Assembly (NCBI GenBank): GCA_902797405.1
Contig: CADBSP010000138.1
Location: 1-12,397 of the forward strand
Length of the DNA stretch: 12,397 bases
Direction of reading: 5' to 3'
From: an uncultured Eubacteriales bacterium
GTDB lineage: Bacteria > Bacillota > Clostridia > Peptostreptococcales > Anaerovoracaceae
Positions 6,348 through 12,397 of the stretch are shown in pieces. Made by a program: the position numbers and the translations under genes. Numbering within the stretch: position 1 is the first letter of the stretch; each line of letters opens with the position of its first letter. Below the pieces are notes generated by a model. It was not told where the DNA came from and searched no databases. It worked only from the letters and a program-made list of their open reading frames with translations.

Positions 6348-9300
6348 ATTAATAAAGGAAAGAAAGACAATAAGTTTAGATTAAGCACCGGAAGGAATGC
6401 TTTGTTAAGAAAAGTATCTCGGCTGGTTTTGCTCGTGGTTATAATAACTTCGCTTGGATGGAATTGGGCCTTAGATCCAAATATACATCTTTCCTATTTA
6501 CAAGGTATCGATGAAGTATATGCCGACGATGGTGGACAGGAGTGGAATTATTATCGTTATGATGATTCTAATAATGCAGTGGTCAATCGACCCACTCCAA
6601 CCGATGGCGCACTAACTGCGGAGAAATGGTCTGTCAAGTTTGGTGACGGTGTGCAGGATTCGACCATGACCGGAATCATGACGACGCCTACCATGCCTAT
6701 TATCGTTAATGGCAAAATGTATATTGGGCTTAACAAACAAATCCTGGAGATAAACAAAGAAACCGGGGCTGTTGTTAGACGAAGTGAAACGCTGTCTGAC
6801 AATTTGGGGTATGCAATGAATCCGCCTCTCTATGCGGACGGTAAAATCTTTATCCAGGCTGCCAACGGAAAAGTTTGCGCTGTTGATGCTAATTCCTTCA
6901 AGCTTCTTTGGACAGCGCAAGCCACAACCAAGGGACAAACCTTAAGCCCGCTATCCTATCGAAAAATAAACGGGAAGGGATACGTATATACAGGAACATG
7001 GACCGGGGATTCATCTAACGGTTCATATTTTGCAATGACTACGGATAATTCAAACGTAAATGGGGGAGTTAAAAAAGCTGCTTGGGAGATTACTCATAAG
7101 GGGGGATTCTATTGGGCAGGAGCATATGCCACCAACAATTATATCGTAATAGGAAGCGATGATGGGGTGCCGGGTGCAGGAGGAAAATCAACGCTTTATT
7201 CTATAAACCCGGTAACGGGAAAGCCTATAGATACTATTAATAGCATTAATGGTGATATTCGCTGTACCATTATTTACGAGAATGGCAGTGTCTATTTTAC
7301 CACCATGGCAGGATACATTTATAAAGTAGAAATAAGCCAAAATGGAAAATTCGGAAAAATCACCAGTTTGAGACTTGCGGATAAATCCCTCGGCGCATCT
7401 GTTATTTACAAAGGACGTATTTATGTGGGTGTGGCAGGTCAGGGTGGAATATATAGCTCCGATGGTGGACATACTTTGGCGGTGGTAAAGGATAATGGAA
7501 ATAATCTTCAAAAGCTATATTCAATTCCGGTGAAGGGTTATCCCAGATCTGCGCCTTTGATATCCACTGCATATGAGGGGAAGGATTTTGATGGTGACGG
7601 GAAAGCAGATGGAAGAGTTTATGTCTATTTCACATACAATGCACCTCCCGGAGGAGTATATTGTATTTTTGATGAACCAACATGGACCAAGCAAAGCGAT
7701 GTGAAGTTTAGCAATAAAGAAGCGGAGCTTTTCATTCCGGGAGACGGGAAAAAACAGTATTGCATAAGCACAATAGTCGCAGACAAAACGGGAACTCTGT
7801 ACTATAGAAATGACAGCGCATATATGTTTGCGTTGGAATCCAGCGAATTGGCGCTTACGAGTTTATCAGTTTATGCCGGAACCGGAGGAAACGAATTGAC
7901 TGTTTCTCCCGCCTTTGATAATAGGATATCCGATTATGAGGTGGTGACACCGTCTTCTGAGAAGAGCGTAACTGTGGAAGCGGATGCAGTTTCCGGGGCG
8001 ACGATAAAGATAAATGATAAAAGCGCATCTGGATCAGGCATGGTAACTGTACCCATTAACGATGCAGTTACAAAAGTCCCCATTCGTGTATCAAAGGACG
8101 GAAAAACCAGATTATATAATGTGAGTGTGAGGAAGAAAGGTGTAGACACAGGTCTCTCGTATTTAGCGACGAACGCTAGTAACGGCAAAGGGATAGAAAA
8201 TCGTCCGATGACGCCAGGTAGCTTTTCCGATTCTGTTAAGGAATATTCGTTTAACTGGCTTGAAGAAAACCTAGCGCAGAAGTTCTATAACCTTTGGGCT
8301 TTGCCTAACGATGAGAATGCAAAGATAAAAGTCATTGCCGTTTCAAATACCAAGGTTGCTACAAATGAACTTGTAGAAACCAAGGGTAATGGACGCTATC
8401 CGATATACTACGACGATCCATCAAAGAACGTAATTGTTAAAATAGAAGTTACTTCCGAGGATGGTACAACGAAAAAAACATACGACATCATTATTCAACG
8501 GACAGAAGTGGATATGAATATAGAGGATACGGATGACTCGAAGGAGTTGCCTTCATCTGTCTGGAAACGTCTCTACGGAAACGGTCGTTACGATACCATG
8601 AAGACTATTGTTGACGAAGGATTCACAAAGACCGGTGGTACAGTTGTTGTGGCAACAGGTGCAAATTTTAAGGATGCATTAGCCGCATCGGGATTTGCAG
8701 GTTTATTTGATGCGCCGATCGTTTTAACCGATGGTTCTAATCTGTCTAATCAGGCGAAAAGCATTCTTCAGAGGCTTAAGCCTAACCAGGTGTATGTGGC
8801 AGGGGGAACCTTTGCTGTAAAGAATCAAGTGCTATCGCAAATCTCATCTGCCACAGGTTTGCCTTCATCTAAGGTTAAGCGAATCTCGGGACAAACCTCC
8901 GCAGGGACAAGCGCCGAACTTGCCCTGGAAGGAAAGGGAAAGTGGTCTAATGAAGGCATTGCTATAATAGCAACAAATAAATCCTTTAAAGACGCGCTAT
9001 CTGTTTCTCCGATTGCCTATTATAAGAAATACCCTGTGCTACTGGCGGACAACGGAAAGACCCTATCAAAAGAAGTGATTAATGCGCTTAAGAACCTTGG
9101 AATAAAGGAGGCTATCATTGTCGGAGGAGAAGGTGCCGTTTCCAAAAATGTTGTAAACCAGCTTGTAGATGTTGGGATTGGTTTAAAGAAGAGACTAGGC
9201 GGTGCGAATGGCGCAGAGACCAGTGCTATTATTGCCAAATGGGGAATAGAGAATGGTTTGTCGGCAAACAGAATCGGAGTAGCCACGAGCCAGAACTTCC

Positions 9301-9491
9301 CGGATGCACTTGGTGGTGCAGCGCTTTGTGGACACAACGGAGCGGTTCTTATTCTTGCAGATGATAAGACAATGCTTAATACAACGTTCCCAACAGGGTA
9401 CAGGGATGGAATTAGCAAGGGTTATGTCTTTGGAGGAAACTTCGCAGTAGGGATCAAAACCTGGAATGCGCTTGTTAGGAGTATTAGGTAA
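6345..9491 (+). CDS. Exported PQQ-like propeller, cadherin-like and CWB2 surface protein
   Basis: A predicted 1048-residue cell-surface protein. From GTG 6345 the N-terminus has a basic region, a hydrophobic core (about 27-43) and a possible signal-peptidase site after VYA (58-60). A PQQ-like beta-propeller follows (about 65-500), with eight blade-like units whose strands begin near residues 115, 157, 199, 256, 306, 350, 401 and 472. A calcium-loop-like DFDGDGKADG sits at 414-423. Two sandwich domains resembling cadherin-like repeats follow, near 504-598 and 603-720. Three cell-wall-binding repeat 2 units (about 740-838, 844-940, 948-1048) end the protein; this family anchors proteins non-covalently to clostridial cell walls. 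There is no LPXTG or SLH motif. It has its own transcription unit between two terminators. A ligand-binding or adhesion role is inferred; no enzymatic residues are recognised. Confidence 0.9.
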   Translation: MINKGKKDNKFRLSTGRNALLRKVSRLVLLVVIITSLGWNWALDPNIHLSYLQGIDEVYADDGGQEWNYYRYDDSNNAVVNRPTPTDGALTAEKWSVKFGDGVQDSTMTGIMTTPTMPIIVNGKMYIGLNKQILEINKETGAVVRRSETLSDNLGYAMNPPLYADGKIFIQAANGKVCAVDANSFKLLWTAQATTKGQTLSPLSYRKINGKGYVYTGTWTGDSSNGSYFAMTTDNSNVNGGVKKAAWEITHKGGFYWAGAYATNNYIVIGSDDGVPGAGGKSTLYSINPVTGKPIDTINSINGDIRCTIIYENGSVYFTTMAGYIYKVEISQNGKFGKITSLRLADKSLGASVIYKGRIYVGVAGQGGIYSSDGGHTLAVVKDNGNNLQKLYSIPVKGYPRSAPLISTAYEGKDFDGDGKADGRVYVYFTYNAPPGGVYCIFDEPTWTKQSDVKFSNKEAELFIPGDGKKQYCISTIVADKTGTLYYRNDSAYMFALESSELALTSLSVYAGTGGNELTVSPAFDNRISDYEVVTPSSEKSVTVEADAVSGATIKINDKSASGSGMVTVPINDAVTKVPIRVSKDGKTRLYNVSVRKKGVDTGLSYLATNASNGKGIENRPMTPGSFSDSVKEYSFNWLEENLAQKFYNLWALPNDENAKIKVIAVSNTKVATNELVETKGNGRYPIYYDDPSKNVIVKIEVTSEDGTTKKTYDIIIQRTEVDMNIEDTDDSKELPSSVWKRLYGNGRYDTMKTIVDEGFTKTGGTVVVATGANFKDALAASGFAGLFDAPIVLTDGSNLSNQAKSILQRLKPNQVYVAGGTFAVKNQVLSQISSATGLPSSKVKRISGQTSAGTSAELALEGKGKWSNEGIAIIATNKSFKDALSVSPIAYYKKYPVLLADNGKTLSKEVINALKNLGIKEAIIVGGEGAVSKNVVNQLVDVGIGLKKRLGGANGAETSAIIAKWGIENGLSANRIGVATSQNFPDALGGAALCGHNGAVLILADDKTMLNTTFPTGYRDGISKGYVFGGNFAVGIKTWNALVRSIR

Positions 9492-9532
9492 TGTGATAGA
9501 ACTAATGAGGGAATAGAATCAATCATTAAAAA

Positions 9533-9566
9533 AGGGCAGGAGATTTCTCTCTGCCCTATTGTTTTA
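9533..9566. terminator. Bidirectional intrinsic terminator between convergent genes
   Basis: AGGGCAG (9533-9539) pairs with CTGCCCT (9551-9557). The inner GAGA/TCTC can also pair around a one-base bulge. Read on the plus strand it is followed by ATTGTTTTATTT. On the minus strand it is followed by a run of six Ts, which makes it strongest for the minus-strand gene. The plus-strand surface-protein gene and the minus-strand YegP-like gene converge on it, so it probably ends both. Confidence 0.85.
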
Positions 9567-10058
9567 TTTCTTAGCCTTAGGTGCTGCTTTCTTTGCTGCA
9601 GGTTTTTTCGGAGCTGCTTTCTTTGCTGCTGGTTTCTTAGCTGCTGGTTTTGCGGCGGCCTTAGGAGCAGCTTTCTTAGGAGCGGCTTCTTCAAATACAA
9701 TCTCTGCATCAGCGCTGTTCTTAATTACGGACTTTATTCCGTTTACTGCTGATGGTTTTCTCTTGTAAGCTTCGCTAACTGCGAGAACTTGACCATTTCC
9801 GGCTTTCAGACGGAAACGGAAATTGTTTTTGGAATCCTTATAAATCTCGAATTTAGAACCCTTTTCTTTTTTGAATTCCGCCAGTGTTTGGTCTTCGATC
9901 TTTGCTGAGGCAACGTTCTTTTGCCATGCTTTAACAGCCTTTTTTGCAGCTGCTTCGTCGGCGAAGAAATCATCTCCGGATGCAACAATTAATCCGTTAG
10001 CTGCCTTCAAATCAAATCGAAGACCTTTCTTGCCTTTTTTGATGATGAATTTTCCCAT
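9564..10058 (-). CDS. Double YegP/DUF1508 domain protein with histone-H1-like tail
   Basis: The 164-residue protein starts MGKFIIKKGKKGLRFDLKAANG, a first DUF1508 (YegP-like) domain (about 1-60). A second copy at about 66-120 has FEIYKDSKNNFRFRLKAGNGQ and the typical SEAYKRKPSAVNGIKSVIKN motif. The family is small, widespread and functionally uncharacterised. The last ~40 residues (125-164) consist almost only of Lys, Ala and Pro in KKPAAKK/KAAPK units, like histone H1 tails and some bacterial nucleoid proteins, suggesting nucleic-acid binding. No signal peptide or membrane segment is seen, so it is probably cytoplasmic. GGAGGAG, 4-6 bases before the ATG on the minus strand, supports the start. 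It has its own well-formed promoter, divergent from tldD, and a terminator. Confidence 0.88.
   Translation of the reverse strand: MGKFIIKKGKKGLRFDLKAANGLIVASGDDFFADEAAAKKAVKAWQKNVASAKIEDQTLAEFKKEKGSKFEIYKDSKNNFRFRLKAGNGQVLAVSEAYKRKPSAVNGIKSVIKNSADAEIVFEEAAPKKAAPKAAAKPAAKKPAAKKAAPKKPAAKKAAPKAKK
9583..9642 (-). repeat. 30-bp tandem repeat in the Lys/Ala/Pro tail
   Basis: The 17-mer GCTGCTTTCTTTGCTGC (plus strand) recurs exactly at 9583-9599 and 9613-9629, a 30-base period. It corresponds to two consecutive 10-residue KKPAAKKAAP units near the C-terminus, preceded by a related but more diverged unit. The tail thus appears to have grown by in-frame duplication and its length may vary between strains. 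Confidence 0.75.
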
Positions 10059-10106
10059 GGGACTCCTCCAAAATATGAATCAGAAAAAGATATATCTATT
10101 AAAACA

Positions 10107-10135
10107 ATAATACTAGGTAATGCTTGAAATATCAA
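10107..10135 (-). promoter_or_regulatory. Sigma-A-type promoter of the YegP-like gene
   Basis: On the minus strand, TTGATA (10135-10130) and TATTAT (10112-10107) are separated by exactly 17 bases, a near-consensus housekeeping promoter. Transcription should start near 10100, about 42 bases before the ATG at 10058, leaving room for the GGAGGAG site. The -35 box lies in a palindrome shared with the tldD promoter. Confidence 0.75.
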
Positions 10136-10136
10136 G
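10123..10136. repeat. Palindrome CTTGA-AATA-TCAAG shared by two divergent promoters
   Basis: CTTGAAATATCAAG is an inverted repeat with 5-bp arms and a 4-base centre. Its left arm carries the -35 of the rightward tldD promoter (TTGAAA) and its right arm the -35 of the leftward YegP-like promoter (TTGATA on the minus strand). It could be a regulator site controlling both genes, or simply two -35 boxes facing each other. Confidence 0.55.
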
Positions 10137-10151
10137 TGTTTTGAGTATAAA
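10124..10151 (+). promoter_or_regulatory. Sigma-A-type promoter of tldD
   Basis: TTGAAA (10124-10129) and TATAAA (10146-10151) are 16 bases apart. The predicted transcription start is near 10158, giving an untranslated leader of about 78 bases before ATG 10236. This also argues against the in-frame TTG at 10158 as translation start. Confidence 0.65.
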
Positions 10152-10221
10152 AAATAATTGATTAACTTGAACTTAAATGAATCATATGATATTTTTGATT
10201 TAGTAAATAGCGTTTTGAACC

Positions 10222-10238
10222 GGAAGGATAAAAAAATG
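10222..10238 (+). promoter_or_regulatory. Ribosome binding site deciding the tldD start
   Basis: GGAAGGA at 10222-10228 lies 7 bases before ATG 10236. No comparable site precedes the in-frame TTG codons at 10158, 10167 or 10215. The resulting 477-residue protein has a normal TldD length. Confidence 0.8.
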
Positions 10239-11669
10239 AAAGCAAAATTTTCAACGTATTTGGATGGATTGGCAGATGATATTAAGTCACTCGTTGCAAT
10301 CCTGGGGGAACACTACGATTATGTAAGTGCGTTATCAACAGACTCAAACGGATTGATAGTTAGGATTTCGCAAAGACAGAAAAGCGTTTCAAATCAAACT
10401 ATAACAACTGAAAGAGGAACTGTAATCAGAGTATGTAAGAATGGCCTCTATAGTGAGTATGCGTTTAATGAAATGCATGGTGAAACTCCGGAGGAACTGG
10501 CAAGCCATATCATGAAAGAACTGGACGCACAGTTTGAATTATTAAAAATCACTGCCACGGAAGTATATGAAACAGATATACTAAGCGATGAACCTTTGGA
10601 ACTCCTGGTAGAAAAAGAAACAGAAACAATGCCGGAAGATGTGAATGTAAAGGATTTAGTTGATTTGTTTACGCAAATTTCAGATTCCGGAATTGAAGCA
10701 GCTGAAAATGCTGTGGAATGTATCGTTACAGGCCAAAGCACACATGTATGCAAAATGTTTATAACGAAAAATAGATTCCTTCGTCAGAGTTATGTTTATT
10801 CGGAAGGTACTGTGGTCATAATCTGTAATCGCGACGGTGAAAACAAGGTGTCATTTGAAGGTGTTTCGGGAATTCAAGGACCGGAGATTCTTTCGGGGCT
10901 TAAAGACGTGGTTCTCAAAGTCGCCAAGAAGACAACGGAAATGCTGGATGCAGATAGAATTGTTCCTGGGGAGTATGACATTATTACAGCTCCTGAGGTC
11001 ACCGGTCTAATCGCTCACGAAGCTTTTGGTCACGGTGTAGAAATGGACATGTTTGTAAAAGGAAGGGCGCTTGGCGCGGAGCATATTGGTAAGAGAGTAG
11101 GGTCAGACCTTGTGACAATGCATGAAGGTGCTCTTTGCGAAGAAAGCGTAGCAGCCTATGTCTTCGATGATGAGGGAGTTTTGGCTGGTGATGTAACCGA
11201 GATTGAAAATGGAATTCTAAAGACCGGAATCTGTGACTCCTTGGCAGCTCTCAGGCTTGGTATAGAACCAACAGGAAACGGAAAGAGAGAGAACTATTCA
11301 CATAAAGCATATACCAGAATGACGAATACGATTTTTGATTCGGGAACAGATACGCTGGATGAAATGATTAAATCGGTTGACTTTGGTTATTTGCTGGAAG
11401 GAATGGAAAGCGGAATGGAGGATCCCAAACACTGGGGTATCCAATGTATTGTAAGCCGCGGTTATGAAATCAAAGACGGGAAACTGACAGGAAAGATGGT
11501 ATCCCCTGTAGTTATGACGGGATACGTTCCTGACTTGCTGGGATCAGTCACTATGGCAAGCACCGATAGAGTGGTTCCCGGAAACGGAGGTTGCGGTAAA
11601 GGTCATAAAGAATGGGTGAAGGTCGCAGACGGCGGTCCGTACTTAAAGTGCCGTGCGCGTTTGGGTTAA
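10236..11669 (+). CDS. tldD: TldD-family zinc metalloprotease
   Basis: TldD is the catalytic half of the TldD/TldE (PmbA) protease. In E. coli that complex cleaves the microcin B17 leader and degrades unfolded peptides such as CcdA; relatives act in peptide maturation. The 477-residue protein shows the zinc motif His261-Glu262-AFG-His265 in LIAHEAFGHGVEMD. The C-terminal cysteine that acts as third ligand is Cys453 in GNGGCGKG, near E. coli TldD Cys454 as I recall it. The N-terminal ~210 residues form the usual domain that encloses the peptide tunnel. The C-terminal end, GGPYLKCRARLG, is family-like. The probable TldE gene follows after 77 bases, and the gene diverges from the YegP-like gene. 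No peptide precursor gene is seen nearby, so a general peptide-turnover role is the default reading. Confidence 0.93.
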   Translation: MKAKFSTYLDGLADDIKSLVAILGEHYDYVSALSTDSNGLIVRISQRQKSVSNQTITTERGTVIRVCKNGLYSEYAFNEMHGETPEELASHIMKELDAQFELLKITATEVYETDILSDEPLELLVEKETETMPEDVNVKDLVDLFTQISDSGIEAAENAVECIVTGQSTHVCKMFITKNRFLRQSYVYSEGTVVIICNRDGENKVSFEGVSGIQGPEILSGLKDVVLKVAKKTTEMLDADRIVPGEYDIITAPEVTGLIAHEAFGHGVEMDMFVKGRALGAEHIGKRVGSDLVTMHEGALCEESVAAYVFDDEGVLAGDVTEIENGILKTGICDSLAALRLGIEPTGNGKRENYSHKAYTRMTNTIFDSGTDTLDEMIKSVDFGYLLEGMESGMEDPKHWGIQCIVSRGYEIKDGKLTGKMVSPVVMTGYVPDLLGSVTMASTDRVVPGNGGCGKGHKEWVKVADGGPYLKCRARLG

Positions 11670-11699
11670 AAGCTTGGGCGATTAGCAATCATTCAGTTT

Positions 11700-11727
11700 T
11701 TGACAATTGATGGAGAACGTTTTTAAT
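11700..11727 (+). promoter_or_regulatory. Candidate internal promoter between tldD and tldE
   Basis: A perfect TTGACA (11700-11705) is followed 16 bases later by TTTAAT (11722-11727), five of six matches to the -10 consensus. The predicted start near 11734 leaves a leader of about 13 bases, just enough for the GGAGG at 11738-11742. The partner gene could therefore be transcribed separately from tldD. Confidence 0.5.
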
Positions 11728-11746
11728 GACTAAAATTGGAGGATAT

Positions 11747-12397
11747 ATGGACAAAATCAAAGAACTACTCGCTGCTTCCGCTGCAGACGATTATGAAATA
11801 GAAGAAATAAAAGAATCCGGTTGGGAGTTTTACTTCATTCGACACAAACTCGATCAGAATAGAGCAAAGGATGTTACCAGCGTAAAGATAAAAGTCTTTA
11901 AAAAACTTGAAGAGGGTGAATTCCTTGGTAGTGCAGTTGGAACAATTCCACCAACGGCTACAGAAGATGAGATAAAGGTGCTGATAGACAATCTGGTTTA
12001 TCAGGCAGGCCTCGTTAAAAACCCCTACTATGAATTGAATGGTGCGTCCGAGGCAGAAGTGGAATTAGGCGCAGATTCAGAAGTTGGAGTAGATATAGTT
12101 GACAATGATTGCGCTAAAGTCAGCATGGATATCCAGAAAACTTCGCGCGATTATATTGAAACGTTTGCTGCTATTCCGGAGACAGAAACAGAGTTTTTAA
12201 ACTCATATGAAATCTTTGTCAGCAGGAAAGAGAAACACTTCATGAATTCCCGTGGGATTGATATTTGTATGGAGTATCCAACATCAATGATTGAAGTGGT
12301 TACCAATGCAAGAACGGATTCGAAAAATGACACAGCCGATTCAGAAAGCGGATTAGGGCACAATGAAATCGAACTTTACCGTATATATAATAGAGGA
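11747..12397 (+). CDS. TldE/PmbA-family partner, N-terminal part (cut by window end)
   Basis: An open frame runs from ATG 11747 to the window end, 217 codons with no stop. It begins MDKIKELLAASAADDYEIEE and continues with YFIRHKLDQNRAKDVTSVKIKV-type and FLGSAVGTIPPTATEDEI segments, typical of the N-terminal domain of TldD/PmbA-family proteins. A later segment near residues 155-185 (NSYEIFVSRKEKHFMNSRGI) matches the S-x-G-x-D-type strand region of that domain. GGAGG at 11738-11742 lies 4 bases before the ATG. Position directly after tldD suggests the non-catalytic TldE subunit, which would lack HExxxH. That region is beyond the window, so catalytic status cannot be checked. Acidic stretches near 100-125 look like a variable loop. 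Confidence 0.85.
   Translation, partial: MDKIKELLAASAADDYEIEEIKESGWEFYFIRHKLDQNRAKDVTSVKIKVFKKLEEGEFLGSAVGTIPPTATEDEIKVLIDNLVYQAGLVKNPYYELNGASEAEVELGADSEVGVDIVDNDCAKVSMDIQKTSRDYIETFAAIPETETEFLNSYEIFVSRKEKHFMNSRGIDICMEYPTSMIEVVTNARTDSKNDTADSESGLGHNEIELYRIYNRG

Noticed and set aside
9422..9768. Open frames on both strands over the Lys/Ala/Pro tail region
   Set aside because: Low-complexity repeats produce Gln/Arg-rich and Ala/Phe-rich shadow frames; the YegP-like gene explains the region.
10158..10235. TTG start for TldD at 10158
   Set aside because: It coincides with the predicted transcription start and lacks a ribosome binding site; ATG 10236 has GGAAGGA at ideal spacing.
11680..11705. GATT-AGC-AATC hairpin followed by Ts after tldD, as a terminator
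   Set aside because: A 4-bp stem is too weak, and the T run is better read as part of the TTGACA box.
1..12397. CRISPR arrays, insertion sequences, phage genes, tRNA or rRNA genes, known riboswitches
   Set aside because: No regular spaced repeats, transposase or integrase motifs, cloverleaf sequences or recognisable riboswitch cores were seen on either strand.

Overview
The window is moderately AT-rich chromosomal DNA with strong GGAGG-type ribosome binding sites, housekeeping-type (sigma-A-like) promoters and intrinsic terminators. It reads as a Firmicute of class Clostridia. The type II dehydroquinase, DeoB plus pyrimidine-nucleoside phosphorylase pair, TldD-family pair and large exported protein with cell-wall-binding repeat 2 modules fit an anaerobic clostridial genome. 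An Anaerovoracaceae/Family XIII-like lineage is possible, but that is only an impression. No phage, transposon, CRISPR, tRNA or rRNA sequence is visible.

Layout. (1) 2-1399, plus strand: the end of a shikimate-pathway cluster, with the chorismate synthase C-terminus, an AroQ-fold chorismate mutase and a type II 3-dehydroquinate dehydratase. The gap before the mutase gene holds two diverged ~60-bp tandem copies of a leader/start region. (2) 1425-3473: a DUF2130 coiled-coil protein with a PD-(D/E)XK-like signature, then a calcineurin-like phosphoesterase. (3) 3569-6254: a nucleoside-salvage pair. The phosphorylase releases (deoxy)ribose-1-phosphate and DeoB isomerises it to the 5-phosphate. A strong intrinsic terminator follows. 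(4) 6345-9491: a ~1048-residue exported protein with a PQQ-like propeller, two cadherin-like sandwiches and three CWB2 repeats. (5) 9564-10058, minus strand: a small protein with two YegP/DUF1508 domains and a histone-H1-like Lys/Ala/Pro tail. (6) 10236-12397, plus strand: TldD and the first 217 residues of its probable partner TldE/PmbA, cut by the window end.

Three start sites were moved on ribosome-binding-site evidence. Dehydroquinase starts at ATG 920, not GTG 908. The surface protein starts at GTG 6345, not at 6282, which lies inside a terminator. TldD starts at ATG 10236, not TTG 10158, which lies at the predicted transcription start.

The points most worth a second look are the YegP protein with an H1-like tail, the divergent promoters whose -35 boxes share one palindrome (10123-10136), and the duplicated leader before chorismate mutase, whose second copy encodes a 15-residue peptide containing Phe, Trp and Tyr. 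I did not find a clearly new multi-gene system. The rest is ordinary core and surface-protein content.
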